A DNA stretch of 15,432 nucleotides from Patescibacteria group bacterium (GTDB lineage Bacteria; Patescibacteriota; Patescibacteriia; Patescibacteriales; UBA12465). The position numbers were made by a program, and so were the translations under genes. Numbering within the stretch: position 1 is the first letter of the stretch; every line of letters starts with the position of its first letter. The notes under the pieces were generated by a model. The model saw only the letters and a program-made list of their open reading frames with translations. It made no database searches and had not been told where the DNA came from. Below, one piece after another: positions 6,650 through 12,495 of the stretch. The stretch is from contig JAIPIE010000014.1 of assembly GCA_021734825.1 (NCBI GenBank), positions 1 through 15,432 on the forward strand, in the 5' to 3' direction.

Positions 6650-6707
6650 GCGGTTTATTGCTGACTAAAAGACTGCTAGTAACCGCGCTAATCTTGAGTT
6701 TCGGTTA
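6650..6707 (-). promoter_or_regulatory. rny leader with three competing hairpin arms
   Basis: In the minus-strand transcript, arm A TAACCG (6707-6702) can pair with arm B CGGTTA (6685-6680) around a 16-nt loop. Arm B extended, GCGGTT (6686-6681), can instead pair with arm C AACCGC (6655-6650) around a loop of about 25 nt. The two helices share arm B and exclude each other. No known riboswitch was recognised. The rest of the 6503-6861 gap is AT-rich and holds the two divergent promoters listed. Confidence 0.4.
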
Positions 6708-6737
6708 ATTAATTAATTGCTAAGTAATATTATAATT

Positions 6738-6766
6738 ATATTAGCAAGGAATTTTATCTTTGTAAA
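6738..6766 (-). promoter_or_regulatory. Promoter for rny
   Basis: Minus-strand TTTACA (6766-6761), a 17-base spacer and TAATAT (6743-6738). Transcription would start near 6731, giving a leader of about 230 nt to the preferred rny ATG (about 157 nt to the alternative TTG). Confidence 0.7.
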
Positions 6767-6799
6767 GTCATTTTTAGCTTATTTTTAGCCTTATTTTTG

Positions 6800-6828
6800 T
6801 TGACTAAATCAAAAAAATAACGTAATAT
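6800..6828 (+). promoter_or_regulatory. Promoter for infB-rbfA
   Basis: TTGACT (6800-6805), 17-base spacer, TAATAT (6823-6828). The predicted start is near 6835, 27 nt before the ATG at 6862. It also places the TTG at 6853 very near the 5' end. Confidence 0.8.
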
Positions 6829-6861
6829 TAAAAAACAATTAATATATCATAATTGTCAGCA

Positions 6862-8868
6862 ATGCTGGCAAAAATAAATTTTTCTATGAATATTACAGAA
6901 TTAGCTCGTATACTACGTATATCGCCTCAGGAATTACGCGATTTATTACCTGAATTAGGCTTTGCTATCGGCCAAAAGGCAATTAAAGTTGATAATAATA
7001 CCGCCAAAAAAATTATTAGAAATTGGCCTGGTTTTAGACGTCAATGGGAACAGCGCAAAGCAGCAGAAAGAGCTAAAAAACAGGATGAGGAGATTTTACC
7101 CAAAGAAAAGAAAACTATTAGCATTCCCGCAGTTATTACTGTTCGAGCCTTGGCAGAAATTTCACAAATTCCAGTTAATCGTATTTTGACAGAACTTATC
7201 AAAAACGGCGTTTTTGCTTCAATCAATGAAAAAATTGATTTTGATGCTGCCTCGATTATTGGTAGTGATTTAAATTTAGATGTGCAATTGTTAGAAGAGG
7301 ATAGGGACGATGAAGAAAAAGAAGAAAAAAAATTACAAGATATCCTTAATTTAGAAAAGCCAGAAGATATGGAAATTCGTCCACCAGTGATTGTGGTGAT
7401 GGGACATGTTGATCATGGTAAAACAAAATTACTCGACTCAATTCGCTTAACTAATGTTATTAGTGACGAAGCCGGAGGTATTACTCAGCATATTGGCGCT
7501 TATCAAGTTACTCGTCATGATAGAGCTTTAACTTTTATTGATACTCCTGGACATGAAGCTTTTACGGCCATGCGTAGTCGCGGTGCGAAGGTGGCTGATA
7601 TTGCCATTTTGGTAGTGGCGGCCGATGACGGTGTTAAGCCGCAGACAGTTGAAGCCTTTCGTATAATTGAGGCAGCTAAATTGCCATTCTTGGTGGCAAT
7701 TAATAAAATTGATAAACCTGAGGCTGATGTGATGCGTACTAAACAGGACTTGGCTAATAAATTAAATATTACTCCTGAGGATTGGGGAGGCAAAACGATT
7801 TGCGTCCCTATCTCTGCTAAGGAAGGCACAGGTATTGAAGAGTTACTTGATATGATTCTTCTGACCGCTGACGCCGCTCTAGGAGATACTCTGCGTGCTA
7901 ATCCTGCCGCCGACGCTGCCGGGACCGTTGTTGAATCAAATATGGATAAGACGGCCGGACCAGTAGCGACCTTGCTCGTGCAGAATGGGACCTTGCGAGT
8001 CGGTGATCAACTTTGTTTTGAAGATGTTATTTATGGCAAGGTTAAATCTTTAAAGAATCATTTAGGCGAAAACATTAAAGCTGCTGGTTTATCTGTGCCG
8101 GTTAAGATTCTTGGCTTGAAAATTTCACCATCTGTTGGGGATATTCTTTATGTTGGTGAAGGCAAGAAGGTAAAAATGCGTAAGATTAAGAGCGCTGACA
8201 TTAAGAAAGAGAAGATTATGTCTATTGCGCAGCAAGATAATGCGGACGACAATACTCCCAAGGTAAACATTATAATTAAAAGTGATTTTTTGGGTTCAGC
8301 CGAAGCAATTGAAGAGTCATTAATGAAGATTAATACTGAAATTGTTAAAGTTAAGATTATTTCTAAAGGCCTTGGTAATGTTACCGAGGGAGATATTAAG
8401 CGAGCTGAAGATGCAGGTGCTCAGATTATTTGTTTTAATACGAAAATGTCACCGGCGGTAGAAAATGTGGCACGTAATCAAAATATTGAAGTTAAATCTT
8501 TTTCAATTATTTATGATTTAATTAAATATGTTAAAGAGGAGATGCAAAAGATGGTGCCGATTGAAGTAACGAGAGTTGACTTGGGTAAGCTTAAGGTTTT
8601 AGCTATTTTCCGCACAGAGAAACAACAGCAGATTATTGGCGGAAAGGTTGTTAGTGGTAAACCAGAAAATAATGCCACTGTTAATGTGTGGCGAGGAGAG
8701 GACTTTGTTACCACAGGCTTAATCACGAGCTTGCAATCAGCCAAGCAAGAAGTGAAGTTTGTGGAAGAAGGGGAAGAGTGTGGATTAAAATTTGAAGGCG
8801 ATCCGGTTGTCTTAGAGGGTGATGTGCTTGAGTTCTATCGTGAAGATAAACAAATAAAACAAATTTAA
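6862..8868 (+). CDS. infB: Translation initiation factor IF-2
   Basis: IF-2 is the GTPase that delivers initiator tRNA to the ribosome. From ATG 6862 it has 668 residues, short because the N-terminal linker is reduced. Two IF2_N-like modules appear, at about 10-57 (MNITELARIL...) and 86-133 (ITVRALAEI...), separated and followed by charged linkers. The G domain has GHVDHGKT at 181-188, GGITQHIGAY as switch I, DTPGHEAF at 227-234, NKID at 281-284 and a SAKEGTG-type G5. Beta-barrel and tRNA-binding C-terminal domains follow, ending with GEECGLKFEGD. Start choice is open: ATG 6862 is the first ATG. ATG 6886 begins exactly at the IF2_N motif, and a TTG at 6853 also exists. None has a Shine-Dalgarno. 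rbfA follows after one base. Confidence 0.98.
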   Translation: MLAKINFSMNITELARILRISPQELRDLLPELGFAIGQKAIKVDNNTAKKIIRNWPGFRRQWEQRKAAERAKKQDEEILPKEKKTISIPAVITVRALAEISQIPVNRILTELIKNGVFASINEKIDFDAASIIGSDLNLDVQLLEEDRDDEEKEEKKLQDILNLEKPEDMEIRPPVIVVMGHVDHGKTKLLDSIRLTNVISDEAGGITQHIGAYQVTRHDRALTFIDTPGHEAFTAMRSRGAKVADIAILVVAADDGVKPQTVEAFRIIEAAKLPFLVAINKIDKPEADVMRTKQDLANKLNITPEDWGGKTICVPISAKEGTGIEELLDMILLTADAALGDTLRANPAADAAGTVVESNMDKTAGPVATLLVQNGTLRVGDQLCFEDVIYGKVKSLKNHLGENIKAAGLSVPVKILGLKISPSVGDILYVGEGKKVKMRKIKSADIKKEKIMSIAQQDNADDNTPKVNIIIKSDFLGSAEAIEESLMKINTEIVKVKIISKGLGNVTEGDIKRAEDAGAQIICFNTKMSPAVENVARNQNIEVKSFSIIYDLIKYVKEEMQKMVPIEVTRVDLGKLKVLAIFRTEKQQQIIGGKVVSGKPENNATVNVWRGEDFVTTGLITSLQSAKQEVKFVEEGEECGLKFEGDPVVLEGDVLEFYREDKQIKQI

Positions 8869-8869
8869 T

Positions 8870-9223
8870 ATGTCTAAGGTCGATCAGTTAAATGAATTAT
8901 TGCATAGAGAGCTGGCGTCCGCGATTAATAAGGAATTAGAGTTTCCTGAAGTTTTTGTGACGGTTACTTATGTTTCTTGCATGCCTGATTTGCAGTACGC
9001 TAAAGTTATTGTTTCCGTTCTTCCTGATAAGATGGCGGGTACGGCTTTAAAAAAATTAAAAGCAGCTTCAGGTAGAATCGTTTCCGGCATAACTAAGAGA
9101 ACGCGTTTACGCAAGGTGCCACGCCTATTATGGGAGTTTGACCCCACGGAAAGAAAAGCAGCTGTTTTAGAGGATATCTTTCTTAAAATTAATGAAGAAG
9201 AGGAAGAGGATATTACTTTTTAA
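8870..9223 (+). CDS. rbfA: Ribosome-binding factor A
   Basis: RbfA binds the 30S subunit and assists late maturation of 16S rRNA. The 117-residue protein has the KH-like fold of the family. It contains the opening helix LNELLHRELASAINKE, the strand YAKVIVSVL and the helix KKLKAASGRIVSGITKRTRLRKVPRLLWEFD, whose Ala-Ser-Gly kink is the RbfA signature in place of GxxG. An acidic tail (NEEEEEDITF) closes it. The ATG is one base after the infB stop, so the two are translationally close, matching the common infB-rbfA operon. There is no Shine-Dalgarno beyond the infB coding end. An intrinsic terminator follows. Confidence 0.95.
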   Translation: MSKVDQLNELLHRELASAINKELEFPEVFVTVTYVSCMPDLQYAKVIVSVLPDKMAGTALKKLKAASGRIVSGITKRTRLRKVPRLLWEFDPTERKAAVLEDIFLKINEEEEEDITF

Positions 9224-9242
9224 TTATTTTGTGCTTTTATAT

Positions 9243-9271
9243 AAAAACCGCCTGTTTAATGGCGGTTTTTT
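9243..9271 (+). terminator. Intrinsic terminator after rbfA
   Basis: AAAAACCGCC (9243-9252) pairs with GGCGGTTTTT (9261-9270), 10 perfect pairs around an 8-base loop, followed by another T. It ends the infB-rbfA transcript just before the nrnA promoter. Confidence 0.92.
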
Positions 9272-9275
9272 AGTT

Positions 9276-9304
9276 TTGACATTTATGATATTTATCGCTA
9301 GAAT
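9276..9304 (+). promoter_or_regulatory. Near-consensus promoter for the DHH gene, implying a leaderless mRNA
   Basis: Perfect TTGACA (9276-9281), 17-base spacer, TAGAAT (9299-9304). The predicted start near 9311 is only about 2 nt before ATG 9313. The purine run AGGGAG at 9305-9310 would then not be in the transcript. Confidence 0.8.
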
Positions 9305-9312
9305 AGGGAGTT

Positions 9313-10338
9313 ATGTCTATGCAGGTAAAATTAATTGAAGCTTATCAGATGATGCGCTTGTCTAAGCGTATTTTAATAATTGCTCACCTTCGTCCCGATG
9401 GTGATGCTTTGTCTTCAGTGGCGGCTATGCGCTTAATTGCTCAGGGCTTAGGTAAAGAAACGGCTTGCTATTGTAAGGATAAAAATCAGGAACTATTTAG
9501 TTATTTATCTGGATTTGCAGAGATTGAAGCTGATTGGAATAATTTTAAATTAACTCAAAAAGTAAAAGAGAGTTTAATGGATAGCTTTGATTTAATTATT
9601 GTTAATGATTGTGGCTCTTTAGCTCGCACAGGCTTAGTGGCAGAGATTAAAGAATATAAAAATAAGGGGGGTAAAATTATTGAGTTTGATCATCATCCTC
9701 GTATTGATGAGTATGCTGGTTTGGAAATTCGTTATCCTGGCTTATCTTCTACGTCAGAATTAATTTATCGCTTTATTATTGCTAATAAAATTTTTTTAAG
9801 TAAAGAATTAGCCGATTGTATCTTAACGGGGATTCTTACCGATACTGGCAATTTACTTTACCCTTCGGCCAGTGAGGCTACGCTTAAAGCCGTGGCCGCC
9901 ACTTTAACTGCTGGCGCCCACTATAGTAAAATTGTGAACTATACTTTAAAAAATAAAGACATAAATGTGGTAAAGATGTGGGGCCTTGCTTTAGAGCGTT
10001 TAAAAATAAATCAGCGTTATCAAGTAGCAACGGCTGTTATTACTCGTCAAGATATTAATAATATTTTAGGTGGGGAACATTTAGATAGTGCTGCCGAAAG
10101 CGATTTATTTAGCGGATTGGCTGGATTTTTAAGTAACTTGGCTGGGGTGAAAGCGATTGCTTTTATTTATGAAGACGTCAATGGATTTATTAAGGGGAGC
10201 TTGCGCAGTACATCAAATGGCTTTATGGTGGATAAATTAGCGCGAACTCTTGGTGGCGGCGGACATGAGAGGGCATCCGGCTTTAGTTTTACGGGGCGTT
10301 TAGAAAAGATTAATAATAATTGGCAAGTTATAAAATAA
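9313..10338 (+). CDS. nrnA: DHH-family phosphoesterase, NrnA-like (nanoRNase / pAp phosphatase)
   Basis: NrnA-type enzymes degrade 2-5 nt RNA leftovers and in many bacteria also dephosphorylate pAp. The 341-residue protein has the DHH metal motifs in order: H25 with PDGD at 28-31, N-D-C with D99, the naming DHH at 126-128, and TDTGN at 176-180. The DHHA1 RNA-binding domain ends with GGGGHERASGF at 314-324. All expected metal ligands are present. Placement just after rbfA matches the common infB-rbfA-nrnA order, although here a terminator and an own promoter separate them; truB does not follow. ATG 9319 two codons later is an alternative start and has AGGGAG at a better distance, but only if transcription starts further upstream than predicted. 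Confidence 0.9.
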   Translation: MSMQVKLIEAYQMMRLSKRILIIAHLRPDGDALSSVAAMRLIAQGLGKETACYCKDKNQELFSYLSGFAEIEADWNNFKLTQKVKESLMDSFDLIIVNDCGSLARTGLVAEIKEYKNKGGKIIEFDHHPRIDEYAGLEIRYPGLSSTSELIYRFIIANKIFLSKELADCILTGILTDTGNLLYPSASEATLKAVAATLTAGAHYSKIVNYTLKNKDINVVKMWGLALERLKINQRYQVATAVITRQDINNILGGEHLDSAAESDLFSGLAGFLSNLAGVKAIAFIYEDVNGFIKGSLRSTSNGFMVDKLARTLGGGGHERASGFSFTGRLEKINNNWQVIK

Positions 10339-10375
10339 TTAATATAAATAATATAGTTCTTAAACAATAATAATC

Positions 10376-10636
10376 ATGGAAAAAACAACTAATTGGTTTG
10401 TTGAACCTTTGGATTCTTTTACTAATGAAGTTATAGCAAAAGAATTAGCTCGAACTTCAGATATCGTGGAAAGTGTTCAATTAAAGATTAATGAAGGATC
10501 TCTTCATTCTGTTTTTCAGGTGCCAGCTTACAGTTTTATTGCTAAGCTTAAGGCTGGCACTACTAAATTCAATCTTAAGTTTCGTGTATATTGTCGTATT
10601 GGCAAGAATGCGCAAGTAAGATTGTGGCGATTTTAA
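10376..10636 (+). CDS. Small protein of unknown function
   Basis: I do not recognise this 86-residue protein. It has no membrane segment or cysteine pair. After a helical first third the pattern alternates polar and hydrophobic residues (for example KFNLKFRVYCRIG) and ends in basic RLWRF, suggesting a small, mainly beta protein with basic character. It begins 37 bases after nrnA, likely on the same transcript, and ends before a strong terminator, which supports a real gene. The coding sequence contains a striking perfect inverted repeat at 10520-10560. No Shine-Dalgarno is seen. Confidence 0.6.
   Translation: MEKTTNWFVEPLDSFTNEVIAKELARTSDIVESVQLKINEGSLHSVFQVPAYSFIAKLKAGTTKFNLKFRVYCRIGKNAQVRLWRF
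10520..10560 (+). repeat. Perfect 8-bp inverted repeat inside the small gene
   Basis: GTGCCAGC (10520-10527) and GCTGGCAC (10553-10560) are exact complements. The stem can extend by TTA/TAA with one bulged G. This is an unusually GC-rich helix inside an AT-rich reading frame. Confidence 0.6.
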
Positions 10637-10664
10637 AAAGAACGCTCTAGGGTTGTGATAATTT

Positions 10665-10691
10665 AAAAAAGGCTCCATTTTGGAGCTTTTT
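10665..10691. terminator. Bidirectional terminator between the small gene and trmD
   Basis: AAAAGGCTCCA (10667-10677) pairs with TGGAGCTTTTT (10681-10691) including one G-T pair, loop TTT, with T-runs on the right and A-runs on the left. It lies between convergent genes. Confidence 0.85.
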
Positions 10692-10696
10692 CTTTT

Positions 10697-11368
10697 TTAT
10701 TTTTTTATTTGTTGTTTTTTTTCTCGCCATTCTTTTATCTTGGCGTGATGTCCTTCTAATAATATTTTAGGAACTCTATATTTTTTACCCTCAACCTCAA
10801 ATACAGCTGGACGAGTATATTGAGGATATTCTAGAACATTAGCTTGAGAGTGAGACTCTTCTTCAATGCTAGCGCTATTACCCAATACTCCTGGTAAAAG
10901 GCGAGTGATAGAATCAATCATAATCATAGCTGGTAGTTCGCCGCCAGTTAGAACATAATCACCAATGGAAATCTCTTCATCAATAAATTTTTTAATACGG
11001 GCGTCAACACCTTCATAGCGACCACATACAAAAACAATTTCTTCTAATTGGCTATATTGTTTGGCTATTTTTTGATTCCAGGTCTTACCACTGGCTGAGA
11101 GCAAAATTATTTTCCTTTTTTTAGGCTTCGCCTTACTCTTTTTGTTTATATCTTTAAGGGCTTGATAAAGTGGTTCGATTTTCATTAACATGCCAGCGCC
11201 CCCACCATAGGGAGTGTCGTCTACGCTACGGTGGCGATCATTCGTCCAGTCGCGTAGATCAAATTTTTCCAAGCTAATAATATTTTTATTCAGAGCACGT
11301 TTAATAATGCTATCGTTAAGATAGGAATCAAGGATGTTGGGAAAAATGCTTAATAATTTGAATTTCAT
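10697..11368 (-). CDS. trmD: tRNA (guanine-37-N1)-methyltransferase
   Basis: TrmD methylates G37 next to the anticodon, using S-adenosylmethionine, and so prevents +1 frameshifting. The 223-residue protein has the SPOUT trefoil-knot signatures: DDTPYGGGAGM at 50-60, LLSASGKTWNQ, CGRYEGVDAR from 115, EISIGDYVLTGGELPAM at 132-148, EYPQYTRP, and LLEGHHAKI near the end. The linker that in E. coli carries the general-base Asp-Ser reads EEESHSQ here, so a Glu may take the Asp's place; the alignment is by eye. It follows rpsP and khpA, matching the rpsP-rimM-trmD order, but without rimM. It begins 18 bases after the khpA terminator and probably has its own promoter. Confidence 0.96.
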   Translation of the reverse strand: MKFKLLSIFPNILDSYLNDSIIKRALNKNIISLEKFDLRDWTNDRHRSVDDTPYGGGAGMLMKIEPLYQALKDINKKSKAKPKKRKIILLSASGKTWNQKIAKQYSQLEEIVFVCGRYEGVDARIKKFIDEEISIGDYVLTGGELPAMIMIDSITRLLPGVLGNSASIEEESHSQANVLEYPQYTRPAVFEVEGKKYRVPKILLEGHHAKIKEWREKKQQIKK

Positions 11369-11378
11369 ATGTTACTAT

Positions 11379-11387
11379 TTTATAACA
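11379..11387 (-). promoter_or_regulatory. Extended -10 promoter for trmD
   Basis: On the minus strand TGT followed by TATAAA (TATAAA at 11384-11379) forms an extended -10. It touches the khpA terminator stem, and no -35 match is seen. A start near 11372 would leave only about 4 nt before the trmD ATG. Confidence 0.5.
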
Positions 11388-11418
11388 AAAAAGCCAGATT
11401 GGGAAATCTGGCTTTTTT
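11387..11418 (-). terminator. Intrinsic terminator between khpA and trmD
   Basis: AAAAAAGCCAGATT (11387-11400) and AATCTGGCTTTTTT (11405-11418) are perfect complements around GGGA, with a T-tract on the minus-strand side. It lies inside the usual rpsP-trmD operon. Confidence 0.9.
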
Positions 11419-11435
11419 ATAGCTTTTAAAATCAA

Positions 11436-11783
11436 TTAGATCTTTAAGTCGTCTAAGGCAGATGTGTCAACATCACCTAAGTCAGAGCTATGAGTATTTT
11501 GAGCGCCATCACTAGGACGAGGGCTGCGACGAGCACCACCTTCTGGGTCAAAAATCTTTAAATTTACGCGTGAGTTGTTTTTAGCACCAACAATTTTTAA
11601 TAAAGTGCGGATTGCTTGTGCAGTTTGACCTTTACGGCCAATAACATAACCCATATCAGCTGGGTTAATCTTTAGAGTTAAGAGCACTCCCATTTCATCA
11701 ACGGTCCGTTCGACATTGACGTCCTCAGGGTTGCTGACGATGTTTTTTACAATCATCTCGAGAAACTGTTTGTCTGCTTCCAT
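11436..11783 (-). CDS. khpA: KH-domain RNA-binding protein KhpA
   Basis: KhpA is a small KH protein that, with KhpB, binds many RNAs in Gram-positive bacteria and affects cell shape and division. Residues 1-80 form one KH domain with the GRKG loop at 49-52 in the context NPADMGYVIGRKGQTAQAIRTLL. The family is usually about 75-80 residues. Here residues 81-115 add a tail that begins Gly/Arg-rich (EGGARRSPRPSDG) and ends acidic (DLGDVDTSALDDL). It lies between rpsP and trmD, its conserved position. It has its own likely promoter and a leader hairpin, and it ends in a strong terminator. The ATG at 11783 is the only plausible start, with no Shine-Dalgarno. Confidence 0.92.
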   Translation of the reverse strand: MEADKQFLEMIVKNIVSNPEDVNVERTVDEMGVLLTLKINPADMGYVIGRKGQTAQAIRTLLKIVGAKNNSRVNLKIFDPEGGARRSPRPSDGAQNTHSSDLGDVDTSALDDLKI

Positions 11784-11802
11784 ATTTGTTGTTACTGGGC
11801 CC

Positions 11803-11837
11803 TCAAGTTAGTTGAACTAAACATTCATTAAACTTGA
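11803..11837 (-). promoter_or_regulatory. Hairpin in the khpA leader
   Basis: TCAAGTT (11803-11809) and AACTTGA (11831-11837) pair perfectly, with three further wobble-type pairs possible outside. The loop holds a nested TAGTT-C-AACTA. It occupies the part of the predicted 97-nt leader about 20 nt before the khpA ATG. A function is not known. Confidence 0.35.
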
Positions 11838-11886
11838 AAGATCCTAGACTTAATTATATTATCCCGGTTACACAGGATTTATACTA

Positions 11887-11915
11887 ATGTTATAATTCTT
11901 TTTTATCTTTGTCAA
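11887..11915 (-). promoter_or_regulatory. Candidate promoter for khpA
   Basis: Minus-strand perfect TTGACA (11915-11910) directly after the rpsP stop codon, 17-base spacer, then TAACAT (11892-11887). The start would be near 11880, giving a 97-nt leader. Confidence 0.6.
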
Positions 11916-11916
11916 T

Positions 11917-12366
11917 TTACTCTTTTGCTTCTGGCGCAGCTTCTTCACTTGTTTCCACTGCCCGGACATCTTCATTTTCGGTCTTAACTTCAGGCTCTGC
12001 TAATTCCTCACTAATATCTTCAGAACTTGGGGTAGATGCTGCCTTACTAGCATCAGCTTTCTTGTCAGCCTTTGACTTAACTTGGGCAGCTCTTTTTTCA
12101 TTAACTTTACCTACTTTTGAAGCTTTAACTTTTTTTCCTTCAATAATATTTTGACCCACTAATAGATTATTAATAGTTTCGGTCATGCCAGCACCTTTGC
12201 TTAGCCAGTGTTTAACACGATCAGCTTTAACTTGTAAATCCTTAGAATAAGGATTATATGAGCCCAAAATCTCTAAAGCTTTTCCGTAAGGATCACGTCC
12301 TTTTTCAGAAATAATAAGACGAAAAACTTTTTTGTTGGTTTTACCGATTTTTGATAGTTTGATCAT
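11917..12366 (-). CDS. rpsP: Ribosomal protein bS16 with a long charged C-terminal tail
   Basis: S16 is a 30S assembly protein. The start MIKLSKIGKTNKKVFRL matches the family. It is followed by GRDPYGKALEILGSYNP, then ADRVKHWLSKGAGMTETINNLL, completing the usual S16 core by about residue 75. The protein then continues to 149 residues: first Lys/Ala-rich (about 77-110), then Glu-rich to the end. The frame is open up to 12465, but that extension would begin upstream of the predicted transcription start, so I reject it. ATG 12366 has AAGAG about 9 nt upstream; ATG 12372 (two extra residues) is the alternative. It lies between pnp and khpA. Confidence 0.95.
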   Translation of the reverse strand: MIKLSKIGKTNKKVFRLIISEKGRDPYGKALEILGSYNPYSKDLQVKADRVKHWLSKGAGMTETINNLLVGQNIIEGKKVKASKVGKVNEKRAAQVKSKADKKADASKAASTPSSEDISEELAEPEVKTENEDVRAVETSEEAAPEAKE

Positions 12367-12412
12367 TAACATATGCTCTTTTTTATTGGGACGTACCCGA
12401 AATTTATTAATC

Positions 12413-12445
12413 AAGCGTAGAACGTTTTTCAAGTGTAAAACGCTT
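12413..12445 (-). promoter_or_regulatory. Alternative hairpins in the rpsP leader
   Basis: In the minus-strand leader, AAGCGTTTT (12445-12437) can pair through CGTTTT with AAAACG (12428-12423) or through AAGCGT with ACGCTT (12418-12413). A second promoter-like pair, TTGAAA (12432-12427) with TAATAA (12409-12404), overlaps this stretch. GGG-TACGT-CCC forms another small hairpin before the start codon. Confidence 0.35.
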
Positions 12446-12465
12446 TTCTTTTTCTTTATTGACAA

Positions 12466-12494
12466 ATATTAGCTTAATGCCTCAGAAAAGTCAA
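12466..12494 (-). promoter_or_regulatory. Promoter for rpsP
   Basis: Minus-strand TTGACT (12494-12489) directly after the pnp stop, 17-base spacer, TAATAT (12471-12466). Both boxes are identical to those before infB. The start near 12459 gives a leader of about 93 nt. Confidence 0.8.
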
Positions 12495-12495
12495 G

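Noticed and set aside
7515..7829. A 104-codon minus-strand open frame inside infB
   Set aside because: It is antisense to the conserved GTPase domain of IF-2 and shows no recognisable motif; it is a shadow of the real gene.
2..11851. TCCTAGACTT shared by 2-11 and 11842-11851
   Set aside because: The match is 10 bases with no flanking similarity, which is expected by chance in a window of this size.
11909..12154. An 81-codon plus-strand frame rich in Ser, Ala and Leu
   Set aside because: It is antisense to the low-complexity S16 tail, and its composition follows from that tail.
12367..12465. N-terminal extension of S16 from a TTG at 12465
   Set aside because: The TTG lies at or before the predicted transcription start, and the conserved S16 sequence begins at 12366.
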